Notes under the pieces: model-generated | What the model was told of the DNA's origin: nothing | The model's input: the letters and a program-made list of their open reading frames with translations, nothing else | The model's database searches: none | Part shown: positions 38,193 through 47,450 of the stretch, one piece after another | Layout: every line of letters starts with the position of its first letter | Position numbering within the stretch: position 1 is the first letter of the stretch | Source of the DNA: Actomonas sp051209155 | GTDB lineage: Bacteria; Verrucomicrobiota; Verrucomicrobiia; Opitutales; Opitutaceae | Assembly: GCA_051209155.1 (NCBI GenBank) | Contig: JBPJGB010000001.1 | Reading direction: 5' to 3' (one strand) | Length of the DNA stretch: 64,000 bases | Translations under genes and position numbers: made by a program

Positions 38193-41100
38193 ATGCAGGT
38201 ATGGGGGCCGGCCCGGCGCCCGCCGGCGCTGCGGTTGTTACCCGTATCTTTCGTGCAGGCCTTCACGAACATCAGTTTTTTTGCGTTTTTCGCCCCCTTC
38301 GAAGCAGCGATTTCCGCGGTCGTTGAGCCGGGGGGACTGGTGTCCGCTGCGCTCGTGGGACTGGTGGTCGGCGCACTGTCGGTTTGGGTGTGGTCGCGGG
38401 CTCGAGGCTTGTTTGCGCGAGAGGGAACCCACATCGCCCGAGACGCGCTGCCAATCGTGCTCAACCAGACTGATGCCCTGTTGTGGGAGGCCGACGTGGA
38501 GCGGGATAAGGACGGCGAGCTGCGTTGGTCGATTCGCATGGGTGAATCCTTGCTTTCACGACGGTTGTTTCCGCGGGTCACGGAAGAGGATTCCGACTCA
38601 CACCGGGTCCGGCTTTGGCGGGAACACGCGGTGCCGGAAATGGCGGAAATGAATCGGCGCGCCGGCGATGCGATTGCGGAGGGAAAGTCCGGGTATCGCC
38701 AGGAGTTTCGCGTGTTGTCGCCCAGCGGCACCGTTTGGCTGCGCGAAGCGGTTTCGATCCAATACCTGAATGATCGGCAGATTCGTTGTGTCGGGATTGT
38801 GGTCGACATCACGGATGTGCGGGATGCCGAGCGGGCGCGGCGCGCCAGTGAACGCGCCCTGACGGAAATCCTGACGCGGGCCGATGTCTTGTTGTGGCGA
38901 TCGCATGTCCGGTTGGAAGACGGGGAATATCGCTGGCTGGGCTTTGAGATGCCGCGCTCGGCTCTTTTTTCGAAGCTCTTCGGCGACCGCGAGGTGGGCA
39001 CCGGGGGCAAATTGTGGAGTCGGATCGACACGCCGCAGCTGGCGGAAATGAATCAGCGCCATCGGGTCGCCCTGCGGGAAAATGCCAAAAGCTACGAGCA
39101 GGAGTTTCCGGCGATCAACGACGCCGGTCAGAAGTTTTGGCTCCAGGAGCAGGTGTCCATTCATCAGGAACGACCGGACGAGTGGCACCTGGTCGGGGTG
39201 ATCACCGACATCACCGAGCGCCGCAAGGCCGAGCAGGCGGTGCGGGTTTCCGAAACCCGGTTTCGCAACGTGGTGCAACACATGCCGGTGCCGATGGTGG
39301 AGGCGGACTTCACCGCGGTGGGGGAGTGGCTCGATGAACTGCGCGCCCGGGGTGTCCAAGATTTGGATACATACCTGGCGGAAAATCCACGGGAGGTCTC
39401 GCGCGGCGCCCTGCGGGTGCGGATCACGGCGGTCAACCACACCGCCCGGGAAACCATCGGCGCGCGCGACAATCGGGAAATCCGCTGGCGCCGTCGCCTG
39501 ATGGATACGCCCTCCTCGGTCGAGGCGGTGCGGCAGACGTTTTTGCAGCTTTGGGAGGGGCGCAACTTCCTGGAGCGCGAGGTGGAGCTCAAACGGTTCG
39601 ACGGCGCCCCCGTCTCGACGACCATGCGTTGGTGGGTGGCGCAGAGTGAGCAGGGGCTGCATTTGAATCAGGCGATCTTGATCTTCGTCGATGTGACGGA
39701 GCTCAAGAAGGTGCAGGCGGACCTGGCCGCGCAGCGGGAGCAGCTGGTCGTCACCCTTCGCGCCATGAAGGAAGGGGTGATCGCAACCGACCTCCTTGGT
39801 CGGGTGCGTTTCATCAACCCCGCGGCGCAGGAGCTGATCGGAAAATTCGAGACGGCGGCGATCGGCCAACCCTTGCTGCGGGCCTGCGGTTTTGTTTCGG
39901 ACAAGACCCTGGAGCCGCTGTCGATTCCGATCGAACAGGTGGCCGCGGGCGGCACCATTCTCGACTTGCCGGAGGATACGGCGATCGAGCGCGGCGACGG
40001 GGAAGTCCGCCTCATTGAAGGGCAGTTCGCCCCGGTGCACAACGCGGCTTCCCAGGTGACCGGCACGGTGCTGGTGTTTCGCGACATCACGGATCGCGAC
40101 CGGCTGGAGAAGGAAATGGTGCGCGCGACGAGACTGGAATCGGTTGGTGTGCTCGCAGGCGGCATCGCGCACGATTTCAACAACATCCTCACCACCGTGA
40201 TCGGGAATCTGTCCATCGCCCAACTCGACGCGGAGGCCGAAGGGTCACTGGCGGAGGCCGTCCGGGATGCCGAACGCGCCGCGCTGAAAGCCAAGGACCT
40301 CACCCAACAGCTGCTCACCTTCGCCAAAGGGGGCGAGCCGGTGCGCGAAGCCGTGCACCTCGAGCAGGTCCTGCGGGAAATGACGCAGTTCGCGCTGCAT
40401 GGCTCGAATGTGCGGGCGGAGTTCTCCCTCGCGCCGGATCTTTGGATGGCCGACGCCGACAAGGGGCAGGTCGGTCGGGTGATCCAGAATCTGGTGCTCA
40501 ATGCCGCCCAGGCCATGCCGGAGGGCGGGCGGGTGCGAGTGGAGGCGGACAACGAGACCTTGACGGCGGGGGAATCAGTCACGCTGCCGCCGGGAGACTA
40601 CATTCGCATCAAGGTTGTGGATACAGGTATGGGCATCAAAGCCGATCACGTTGGTCGCATCTTTGATCCCTATTTCTCGACCAAGCAGGCCGGCAGTGGG
40701 CTCGGCCTATCGGCGGTGTATTCAATTGTGCAGAAGCACCAAGGGGACATCGACGTGGTGTCCGAGCTGGGAGTGGGCACGACGTTTACGGTCTGGCTCC
40801 CGGTGGCAAGGGGGGCGCGATCGATGCAAGAGGACGACGAGGAAATTTACGGGGTGCCGTTGCAGGGGCGGGTCCTGTTCATGGACGACGAGGAGCCGAT
40901 CCGTGCCATGATCAGGAACTTGCTGCGTCGGCTGGGCCTGGAGGTTGAGACCACGGCGGATGGTGAGGAATTGATCGCGGCCTACCGCCGGGATTTGGCA
41001 AACGGCACGAAGCCGGATCTGGTCATCACCGATCTCACGGTGCCGGGCGGCATGGGGGGCAAGGCCGCGATGCAGGAGCTCTTACGAATCGATCCGCAGG

Positions 41101-41267
41101 TGCGCGCGATCGTGTCCAGTGGCTACTCCAGCGATCCGATCATGTCCAACTACCGGGAGCACGGTTTTTGCGGCATGGTGGCCAAGCCTTACAAGCTTCC
41201 GGAGTTGCGCCGGGTCCTGCACCAGGCGCTTGCGCCTGAGCCCGGAGGCGACGCAGGCGAGCCCTAG
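38193..41267 (+). CDS. membrane-anchored multi-PAS hybrid histidine kinase
   Basis: A 1024-residue hybrid sensor kinase. Two hydrophobic segments (about residues 12-35 and 44-65) anchor it, followed by roughly four PAS-like domains (80-215, 215-350, 350-510, 520-650), HisKA with His660 in GGIAHDFNNILTTV, HATPase (DTGMGIKADH; GSGLGLSAVYS) and a receiver (VLFMDDEEPIR, LVITDLTVPGGMGG, SSGYSSDP, KPYKL). The ATG at 38193 is preceded by GAGGAGGGAG, a strong ribosome site, which decides against an earlier in-frame start at 38076. Its stop overlaps the convergent gene by 4 bp. Confidence 0.94.
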   Translation: MQVWGPARRPPALRLLPVSFVQAFTNISFFAFFAPFEAAISAVVEPGGLVSAALVGLVVGALSVWVWSRARGLFAREGTHIARDALPIVLNQTDALLWEADVERDKDGELRWSIRMGESLLSRRLFPRVTEEDSDSHRVRLWREHAVPEMAEMNRRAGDAIAEGKSGYRQEFRVLSPSGTVWLREAVSIQYLNDRQIRCVGIVVDITDVRDAERARRASERALTEILTRADVLLWRSHVRLEDGEYRWLGFEMPRSALFSKLFGDREVGTGGKLWSRIDTPQLAEMNQRHRVALRENAKSYEQEFPAINDAGQKFWLQEQVSIHQERPDEWHLVGVITDITERRKAEQAVRVSETRFRNVVQHMPVPMVEADFTAVGEWLDELRARGVQDLDTYLAENPREVSRGALRVRITAVNHTARETIGARDNREIRWRRRLMDTPSSVEAVRQTFLQLWEGRNFLEREVELKRFDGAPVSTTMRWWVAQSEQGLHLNQAILIFVDVTELKKVQADLAAQREQLVVTLRAMKEGVIATDLLGRVRFINPAAQELIGKFETAAIGQPLLRACGFVSDKTLEPLSIPIEQVAAGGTILDLPEDTAIERGDGEVRLIEGQFAPVHNAASQVTGTVLVFRDITDRDRLEKEMVRATRLESVGVLAGGIAHDFNNILTTVIGNLSIAQLDAEAEGSLAEAVRDAERAALKAKDLTQQLLTFAKGGEPVREAVHLEQVLREMTQFALHGSNVRAEFSLAPDLWMADADKGQVGRVIQNLVLNAAQAMPEGGRVRVEADNETLTAGESVTLPPGDYIRIKVVDTGMGIKADHVGRIFDPYFSTKQAGSGLGLSAVYSIVQKHQGDIDVVSELGVGTTFTVWLPVARGARSMQEDDEEIYGVPLQGRVLFMDDEEPIRAMIRNLLRRLGLEVETTADGEELIAAYRRDLANGTKPDLVITDLTVPGGMGGKAAMQELLRIDPQVRAIVSSGYSSDPIMSNYREHGFCGMVAKPYKLPELRRVLHQALAPEPGGDAGEP

Positions 41268-41575
41268 GCGGCGCGGGCGCGGATGCGGGAGAGCAGCTGG
41301 TCGAGGTTTTCCGGCGCGATACGATCGGTCACCACCGTGTCAGGGAATCGCCGCTCCAAGTCCAGGTGCACCCCCGTTTCAGAGCCAGGTCGCACGATGT
41401 CTTCCACGAAATCCATGCCGCCGCGGGGTTTGATCCAGTCGTAGTAGAGGTCGGCGTCGCCGGACTCGAGGACCACGTCGAGTTTAAGAAACACGTGACA
41501 GTAGAGGGTCAGGTCCCGGAAAGAGGCGAACCACGTCGGGGGACACGTCAATTGATCGCGGATGAGCAAAATCAT
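41264..41575 (-). CDS. hypothetical protein
   Basis: A 103-residue soluble protein of no family I recognise. It is mixed alpha/beta with many charged residues and a C-terminal helix (ENLDQLLSRIRARAA). No signal peptide or membrane segment. Its last codons overlap the convergent histidine kinase gene by 4 bp. The composition looks like a real cytoplasmic protein rather than a frame shadow, and no other gene occupies the interval. Confidence 0.6.
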   Translation of the reverse strand: MILLIRDQLTCPPTWFASFRDLTLYCHVFLKLDVVLESGDADLYYDWIKPRGGMDFVEDIVRPGSETGVHLDLERRFPDTVVTDRIAPENLDQLLSRIRARAA

Positions 41576-41685
41576 GACGGGGGTGGGGTGAGCACGTTTT
41601 TTGCCAATAATTCATCGGAACGAATGCGGTGGGCTTGAGTTTGAGTTTTGACGCTCCCGCCCGTTCCGGCCTCGCTGGAAGGTGA

Positions 41686-43281
41686 ATGTCCAACGCCATG
41701 ACTGATGCCTCCCGCAAGCCTGTCCTCCTCGTAATTCGCGATGGTTGGGGAAAGAACCCCGACCCGGCGCAAAATGCCTCCAACGCCGTGGAGCTCGCCG
41801 CCACCCCCTGTGACGACGCGCTGCAAGCCGGTTCGCCCAAGACCTACGTGCGCGCCTCCGGGCTCGATGTCGGTTTGCCCGATGGCGTGATGGGCAACAG
41901 CGAGGTCGGCCACGAAAACATTGGCGCTGGACGCATTGTCGACCAGGAGCTCGTGCGCCTCAACAAGCTGTTTTCCGAGGGCAAACTCGCGACCAACGCG
42001 GTCTGGTCCGACATCAAGCAACGCGTCGCCGGCGGCGGTCGTCTGCATCTCATGGGCATCGTGTCCGATGCGGGCGTCCACGGCATGCTCGATCATCTCT
42101 ATGGCATCCTGCAGCAGGCCAAAACCGATGGGATTGGCGAGGTGTTCATCCACGCCTTCACCGACGGTCGCGACACCCCGCCCACCAGCGGTCTCGGTTA
42201 CGTGACCGAGGTCGACGCCAAGTGTGCGGAGATTGGCGTGGGCAAGATCGCCAGCGTGTGCGGCCGCTTCTGGAGCATGGACCGCGACAACCGCTGGGAA
42301 CGGGTGCAGAAGGCCTACGATTTGCTCACCGGTCGTGCCGCCGTCGCCACCGCGACCACCGCGCAGCAGGCGGTGCAGCAGTATTACGACGCCCCGCTCA
42401 GCTCGAGTCAGACGGGCGACGAATTTGTCGCGCCGACCGCGATTGTCGATGCGAGCGGCGTGCCGGTCGCGACCTTCCAAAACGGCGACGCCGTGCTCTT
42501 CTACAACTATCGCGGTGATCGCCCGCGCGAGATCACCAAGGCCTTTGTGTTGGACGATTTCGACGGCTTCGATCGCGGGGAGAAACTCGATCTCTACTAC
42601 GCCACGATGACCGAGTATGAGAAGGGCCTGCCGGTGCACATCGTGTCGCCGAAGCCCGAGAAGTTGAAGAACATCCTCGGCGAGGTCGTAGCCAACGCCG
42701 GCCTCAAACAGTTTCGTTGCGCCGAGACCGAGAAGAATCCGCACGTGACCTTCTTCTTCAACAACTACCGCGGCGATCCCTTCCCGGGCGAAGACCGCGC
42801 CTGCCCCTCCAGTCCCAAGGTCGCGACCTACGACCTGCAGCCGGAGATGTCGGCGACCGAAGTCACCGCCAAGTCAAAGGCGGCCATCCTGTCCGGTGAA
42901 TACGGCCTTGTGGTCGTCAACTTTGCCAACCCCGACATGGTCGGCCACACCGGCGATCTGCAGGCGGTCATCAAGGCGGTGGAGGCGACCGACCGCGGTG
43001 TCGCCGAACTGCTCGAAGCCCTGAAGTCCGTCGGCGGCAAGGCGGTCATCACCGCCGATCATGGCAACTGTGAGCAGATGTGGAACCCCGACACCAACGG
43101 GCCCCACACCGCACACACCCTGAACACCGTCGAGCTCTTCGTCGTGGGCGAGGGCCTCACCAAGGACGGCACCAAGATGCGCCCGGAAGGTCGCTTGGCC
43201 GACATCGCGCCGACCGTGCTTGACCTGATGGGCTTGGACAAGCCGGCCGAGATGACCGGCGAGTCGCTCATCGCGCACTGA
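41686..43281 (+). CDS. gpmI: 2,3-bisphosphoglycerate-independent phosphoglycerate mutase
   Basis: A 531-residue alkaline-phosphatase-superfamily enzyme interconverting 3- and 2-phosphoglycerate in glycolysis. It has VIRDGWGKNPDP (metal-binding Asp, with Arg where Leu/Met is common), the phosphorylated Ser in VMGNSEVGHENIGAGRIV, and the C-terminal metal site VVNFANPDMVGHTGDL and VITADHGNCEQM. Preceded by GGAAGGTGA as ribosome site, so ATG 41686 is preferred to the in-frame ATG four codons later. Ends in a strong hairpin. Confidence 0.96.
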   Translation: MSNAMTDASRKPVLLVIRDGWGKNPDPAQNASNAVELAATPCDDALQAGSPKTYVRASGLDVGLPDGVMGNSEVGHENIGAGRIVDQELVRLNKLFSEGKLATNAVWSDIKQRVAGGGRLHLMGIVSDAGVHGMLDHLYGILQQAKTDGIGEVFIHAFTDGRDTPPTSGLGYVTEVDAKCAEIGVGKIASVCGRFWSMDRDNRWERVQKAYDLLTGRAAVATATTAQQAVQQYYDAPLSSSQTGDEFVAPTAIVDASGVPVATFQNGDAVLFYNYRGDRPREITKAFVLDDFDGFDRGEKLDLYYATMTEYEKGLPVHIVSPKPEKLKNILGEVVANAGLKQFRCAETEKNPHVTFFFNNYRGDPFPGEDRACPSSPKVATYDLQPEMSATEVTAKSKAAILSGEYGLVVVNFANPDMVGHTGDLQAVIKAVEATDRGVAELLEALKSVGGKAVITADHGNCEQMWNPDTNGPHTAHTLNTVELFVVGEGLTKDGTKMRPEGRLADIAPTVLDLMGLDKPAEMTGESLIAH

Positions 43282-43287
43282 TTCGTG

Positions 43288-43317
43288 TTCGGGCCCGCAG
43301 TCAGTTGCGGGCCCGAA
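43288..43317. terminator. hairpin between gpmI and the convergent acyltransferase gene
   Basis: A perfect 12-bp stem (TTCGGGCCCGCA at 43288-43299, complement at 43306-43317) with a 6-nt loop. The loop contains the acyltransferase stop codon (43301-43303) and the right arm encodes its last residues. It lacks a long U tract but is very stable. Confidence 0.7.
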
Positions 43318-44566
43318 ACGGACTCGCGCGGCGAGAGACCGTGATGACGGTCTCCTCCGCGGGTCTTCCTGACCACCGCCACGCGAAAATCACGCGTTGG
43401 CGGCGTTGCCCATTCAGGAGGCGGCCGATGAATGTCGAGCGCACGAAGAGGTCGTAGGTGAGCAGGCTGAACGCGATGGTCGCGGCCGAAATCGCGGTGA
43501 GCTTGAGCGACCAGTGCCACGGCAGTTCCGCCACAGCGATCTGCAGCCACAGCACGATGGGTAGGTGGATGAGATACATCCAGTAGGACGAGTCCGCGAC
43601 GTAGCGCACAACCGTTGACGAGCCTTGGATGAGGCGGGCGAATCCGCCAAGCGTCAGCATGATGAGCGACCACGCCATGAAGCCGTAGGCGAAACCGGCG
43701 GTGAGTTGCGCCCGGTGAAAGTGAGGATGCCCCGGGTCGGCCTGATAGCGGGCAAGCCACAGCGTCGCGCCGACGCTCATCACGCCGATGATGATGCGGG
43801 TCGGGGTGAGGCGGCTGAATTCGGCGAGCAGGTCGTTGCGGCGTAGCATCCAGCCAAGACCGAAGCACCCGCCGTAGACGCCGAGGACCTTCCAGTAGGG
43901 CGCGAGGCTTTGGTCAGGTGTGGCCACGCTCCACTGGCCGATGGTCCACACCACCCAGCCAGTCGGCAGGGCGAGCAAGGCGATGCCCAGCGGGTGGGTG
44001 GCGATCCAGCGAGTGAGGGCGTCGGCGACGCGGACCAACGGTGCGGAAGTCTTAAGCGCCATGCGCAGCGCCAGCACCAATACCGTCGCGAGCATCAGGT
44101 AATAAAGAAACCACAAGTGCGTGCCGGTGTAGATCGCTTCCGGCTGGGCGCGCAGCGTGAGAAACGCTTCGCGCAGACCGCCGAAGAAGTCGGCCTCCCC
44201 GCGCATGCTGGCGCCGCCGATGATCCAGCCCGACACCACCAGCGGACGCAGCAGCCACCAGCCGACCAGGAACGGCACGGCGACGCGCAGGAAACGCGTC
44301 TGCAGAAAACTGCGCAGCCCTTTGCGATGGAAGGTGAGGTGGCTGAAGAAGCCGGCGATGAGGAAGAACAGCCCCATGCGAAACGAGTGGCTCACGGTCG
44401 CGAAGGCATCGACCACGCGACTCGTGGAGACGTCCATCACCGCCCAGCCGACCCACGAAGAGAGAAAGGACAGACAGGCGTGAAAAACGATGCCGAGGAG
44501 GAGAGCGAAGGCCCGCACGGCATCGAGGTGGTCGAGCCGCGCGGGGGACGGGGGAACGGTTTTCAT
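43301..44566 (-). CDS. acyltransferase-3/OpgC-like membrane protein
   Basis: A 421-residue integral membrane protein with about ten helices. LDHLDAVRAFALLLGIVFHACLSF near the N-terminus supplies the conserved Arg and His of the acyltransferase-3 superfamily, and GLFFLIAGFFSHLTFHRKGLRSFL follows as in MdoC/OpgC-like members. Such proteins add acyl (often succinyl or acetyl) groups to periplasmic glucans, O-antigen or other polysaccharides. The terminator hairpin of gpmI overlaps its 3' end. Confidence 0.88.
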   Translation of the reverse strand: MKTVPPSPARLDHLDAVRAFALLLGIVFHACLSFLSSWVGWAVMDVSTSRVVDAFATVSHSFRMGLFFLIAGFFSHLTFHRKGLRSFLQTRFLRVAVPFLVGWWLLRPLVVSGWIIGGASMRGEADFFGGLREAFLTLRAQPEAIYTGTHLWFLYYLMLATVLVLALRMALKTSAPLVRVADALTRWIATHPLGIALLALPTGWVVWTIGQWSVATPDQSLAPYWKVLGVYGGCFGLGWMLRRNDLLAEFSRLTPTRIIIGVMSVGATLWLARYQADPGHPHFHRAQLTAGFAYGFMAWSLIMLTLGGFARLIQGSSTVVRYVADSSYWMYLIHLPIVLWLQIAVAELPWHWSLKLTAISAATIAFSLLTYDLFVRSTFIGRLLNGQRRQRVIFAWRWSGRPAEETVITVSRRASPFRARN

Positions 44567-44608
44567 ACGTCGGTCCTTTCAGAGGGGGGAGCGGGAACGT
44601 CGAGCGGT

Positions 44609-45196
44609 TCAATAGAAACCGACTTCGTCGATCTCGTAGGCGAAAGCGCTGGGCTGCATCGCCGCGGCGACGAGGCTGAGGCTGTTGATCGTCGCGGGGT
44701 TGAGTTTGGTCTGTTCCGACCAGGCGCGCTTGAGCTGGGTCCACGGGATGAGCACCTCGTGGAATTCGCCATCGGTGCTGCGGGTGATGGAGGCGGCGTG
44801 GTAGTCGTAGTTGGTGACCTCGGTGCTGTTGGCGGAGACGGAGAGGTTGCCGTTGGTGACGCGGAGGCGCAGGCGGATGCCCTGGTAGTCACTGAGATCG
44901 GCACCTTCGCCGGGACCGGCCAGCGGGAGCACGAGGCTCACGAAACCGGGTTGGCCACGGGCGGGTGCGATCTTGCCGGAGGCGGTGATCACGCCGTCGG
45001 CGATGGTGTGCTCAAGGGAGGACTTGCCGCCCATCGAATCGTCGCCGATGACGAGGCGGGGAGCGCCGATGGTGGTCGCGTCCGCGTTGTTGAAGTCGTC
45101 GACGACCGCCGGGAAAGCGGCTTCCACGAGTGTGGCGCCGGGCACCAGTGTGAGCAGACCGACCGTGAGGGTGAGGAGGGAGAGGGAGGATTTCAT
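44609..45196 (-). CDS. secreted CIA30/CBM11-like beta-sandwich protein
   Basis: A 195-residue exported protein: signal peptide (MKSSLSLLTLTVGLLTLVPGATLVEA), then a jelly-roll-like domain with DDFNNADATTIG, LPLAGPGEGADLSDYQGIRLRLR, EVLIPWTQLKRAW and YEIDEVGFY. The pattern fits the CIA30/NDUFAF1-like or CBM11 galactose-binding-like fold, often found in secreted proteins that bind sugars. It lies 42 bp upstream of the acyltransferase gene on the same strand and may be cotranscribed. No catalytic residue is evident. Confidence 0.75.
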   Translation of the reverse strand: MKSSLSLLTLTVGLLTLVPGATLVEAAFPAVVDDFNNADATTIGAPRLVIGDDSMGGKSSLEHTIADGVITASGKIAPARGQPGFVSLVLPLAGPGEGADLSDYQGIRLRLRVTNGNLSVSANSTEVTNYDYHAASITRSTDGEFHEVLIPWTQLKRAWSEQTKLNPATINSLSLVAAAMQPSAFAYEIDEVGFY

Positions 45197-45401
45197 GATG
45201 GAGAGGAATCTGAGGATTGTGATTTTTGGCTTACACAGAGGAGTGCCCGGGGTGTCGGGTGAGGTGACAGGAAATCTGCGGTTTTTTCGCGCGGTTGGTT
45301 GCGGGAGGGGGAGGGGCCCGTTTGGGGCGGCCGATTATTGATTTGCCCCGGCCCTGCGCCGTGAGCTTACGTCAGCCCCTTTCGTCCCCGACTTTCCGAC
45401 T

Positions 45402-47195
45402 ATGAAGCGCACCCACCACTGTGCCCAGCTCACCGCCGCCGACCTTTCCGCCGATGTCTCTTTGATCGGTTGGGTCGATACCATCCGCGACCAAGGCGGC
45501 ATCATCTTTGTCGACCTGCGTGACCGCAAAGGCATCACGCAGATCAAGCTCGAGCCGCACGATAATGCGCAACTGGCGGACCAGTTGAAGCACCTGAAAC
45601 TGGAGTCGGTCGTCGAAATCCACGGCCAGGTTTCCCAGCGGCCGGAGGGCACCCAGAACGCCAATCTGCCCACGGGCCAGATTGAGGTCGTGGCGTCCTC
45701 CCTGGTGATCCACAACATCGCCGACACGCCGCCGTTTCCGCTCGACGACGCCGGTGGCGACAAGGTCAACGAGGACCTGCGCCTGACTTACCGCTATCTC
45801 GACCTGCGTCGCCCGCGCATGCGCCGTAATCTGGCCATGCGTCACAAGGTGACGAAGGCGATCCGCGACTATTTCGACAGCCAGGAGTTCATCGAGGTCG
45901 AGACCCCGGCGCTCTTCAAGAGCACGCCGGAAGGTGCCCGCGAATACCTCGTGCCCTCCCGTATTCACCCGGGCGAGTTCTACGCGCTCTCCCAGTCGCC
46001 GCAGCAATACAAACAGATCCTCATGGTCGCCGGTGTGGAGCGCTACTTCCAGATCGCCCGCTGCTTTCGCGACGAGGACCTGCGCGCCGACCGCCAGATG
46101 GAGTTCACCCAGGTGGACGTCGAGGCGTCCTTTGTGACCCGTGAGGACATCTACGCCCTCTTCGAGGGCATGGTCCGCAAGGTCTGGAAAGAGGCCGCCA
46201 ACTACGAGCTCGAGGGCCCGATCCAGCGCATGTCCTTCCAGGAGGCGATGAACCGCTTCGGCATCGACAAGCCCGACCTGCGTTTTGGTCTGGAGCTGCT
46301 CGACTTCTCGGAAACCTTCCGCAACTCCGCCTTCAAGGTCTTCGCCGGCACGGTGCAGGGTGGGGGCGTCATCAAGGCCATAAACGCCAAGGGCCTCGCC
46401 GACATCACGCAGGGCGAACTCAAGAGCCTCGAAGACACCGCCAAGTCGCTTGGCGCCAAGGGCCTGGCCTTCATCAAGGTTGAGGCCGGCGAATGGAAGT
46501 CGCCCATCGTGAAGTTCTTCACTGACGCCGAAAAGGCTGAGCTTACCGCGAAGCTCAACATCGAGGACGGCGACATCATCTTCTTTGCCGCCGCCGAGTG
46601 GGAGCGTGCCTGCACGATCCTTGGCCGCATCCGCCTCGACAGCGCGCAACTGCTGGTCAAGCGCGGCAAACTCACCATCCGTCACGACGACTGGAAATTC
46701 CTCTGGGTGATCGACTTCCCGCTCATGTCCTACGATGAGGAGCAGGGCCGCTTTGTCGCCACCCACCATCCCTTCACCTCGCCGGTGCCGGAGGACATCC
46801 CCCTGCTCGACAGCGATCCCAAGGCCGTGCGCGGTCAGCACTACGACCTCGTGCTCAATGGCATGGAGCTGGGCGGTGGTTCGATTCGTATTCACCAGCC
46901 CGCGTTGCAGGAGAAAGTCTTCAAGGACGTGCTCAAGATTCCACAGGACGTGGTGGAGAGCCGCTTCGGCTACATGCTCAAGGCTTTCCGTTACGGTGCC
47001 CCGCCGCACGGTGGCATTGCCTTCGGCCTCGATCGCGTGTGCGCGTTGCTCTGCGGCACGACCAGCATCCGTGATGTGATCGCCTTCCCGAAGACCCAAC
47101 GCGGTCAGGACCTGATGGCCCAGAGCCCGACCCCGGTCACCGCCCGCCAGCTCAAGGAGCTGCACATTCAGACCGTGGTGCCCGAAACGGAATAA
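45402..47195 (+). CDS. aspS: aspartate--tRNA ligase
   Basis: A 597-residue class II aminoacyl-tRNA synthetase of the bacterial type: N-terminal OB anticodon-binding domain (about residues 1-105), catalytic core with motif 2 around RYFQIARCFRDEDLRADRQ-type residues, a GAD insertion (about 300-420), and motif 3 in GGIAFGLDRVCALL. Length matches the bacterial family. The 205-bp gap upstream shows no T-box or other leader I can identify. An intrinsic terminator follows. Confidence 0.97.
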   Translation: MKRTHHCAQLTAADLSADVSLIGWVDTIRDQGGIIFVDLRDRKGITQIKLEPHDNAQLADQLKHLKLESVVEIHGQVSQRPEGTQNANLPTGQIEVVASSLVIHNIADTPPFPLDDAGGDKVNEDLRLTYRYLDLRRPRMRRNLAMRHKVTKAIRDYFDSQEFIEVETPALFKSTPEGAREYLVPSRIHPGEFYALSQSPQQYKQILMVAGVERYFQIARCFRDEDLRADRQMEFTQVDVEASFVTREDIYALFEGMVRKVWKEAANYELEGPIQRMSFQEAMNRFGIDKPDLRFGLELLDFSETFRNSAFKVFAGTVQGGGVIKAINAKGLADITQGELKSLEDTAKSLGAKGLAFIKVEAGEWKSPIVKFFTDAEKAELTAKLNIEDGDIIFFAAAEWERACTILGRIRLDSAQLLVKRGKLTIRHDDWKFLWVIDFPLMSYDEEQGRFVATHHPFTSPVPEDIPLLDSDPKAVRGQHYDLVLNGMELGGGSIRIHQPALQEKVFKDVLKIPQDVVESRFGYMLKAFRYGAPPHGGIAFGLDRVCALLCGTTSIRDVIAFPKTQRGQDLMAQSPTPVTARQLKELHIQTVVPETE

Positions 47196-47226
47196 GCCCT
47201 TTTCTTAACGATAATTGTTTGCGCCG

Positions 47227-47256
47227 ACCGGAGCCCGTTTGGGCTCCGGTTTTTTT
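47227..47256 (+). terminator. intrinsic terminator of aspS
   Basis: A 9-bp GC-rich stem (CCGGAGCCC at 47228-47236, complement at 47241-47249) with a GTTT loop, followed by seven T residues (47250-47256). Confidence 0.93.
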
Positions 47257-47262
47257 GGGCCT

Positions 47263-47276
47263 GCGCAACTTTGCGC
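47263..47276. promoter_or_regulatory. palindrome upstream of the amt promoter, possible activator site
   Basis: GCGCAACTTTGCGC is a perfect 6-bp inverted repeat about a 2-bp centre, roughly 90 bp upstream of the candidate sigma-54 element at 47359. That is a usual distance for an NtrC-type enhancer site, though the sequence is not the enterobacterial NtrC consensus. Confidence 0.35.
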
Positions 47277-47358
47277 GTCTGCGTGTCGGGGGACGTTCTC
47301 CTATGGGAAAACGCCGTAAAACCGCCTGACATGAAAATTTTTCAGAATTGGGAACCGT

Positions 47359-47374
47359 TGGCATACCCCGTGCT
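47359..47374 (+). promoter_or_regulatory. candidate sigma-54 (-24/-12) promoter of amt-glnK
   Basis: TGGCATACCCCGTGCT has the RpoN pattern with GG and GC 12 bp apart and is identical at all non-spacer positions to the element upstream of glnII. Transcription would begin near 47385, 66 bp before the amt ATG. It lies inside an upstream in-frame extension of amt, which supports the ATG at 47451 as the true start. Confidence 0.72.
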
Positions 47375-47450
47375 TTTTTGGGGTTCCGGCGGCGCTCTCG
47401 GCGCGGCCTCAGCAACGTCTACAACCACTACACGATACCCAATAAAAACT

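Noticed and set aside
45197..45401. Possible T-box or other leader upstream of aspS
   Set aside because: No specifier stem, T-box sequence or terminator/antiterminator pair is visible in the 205 bp; I see only an unremarkable GC-rich stretch.
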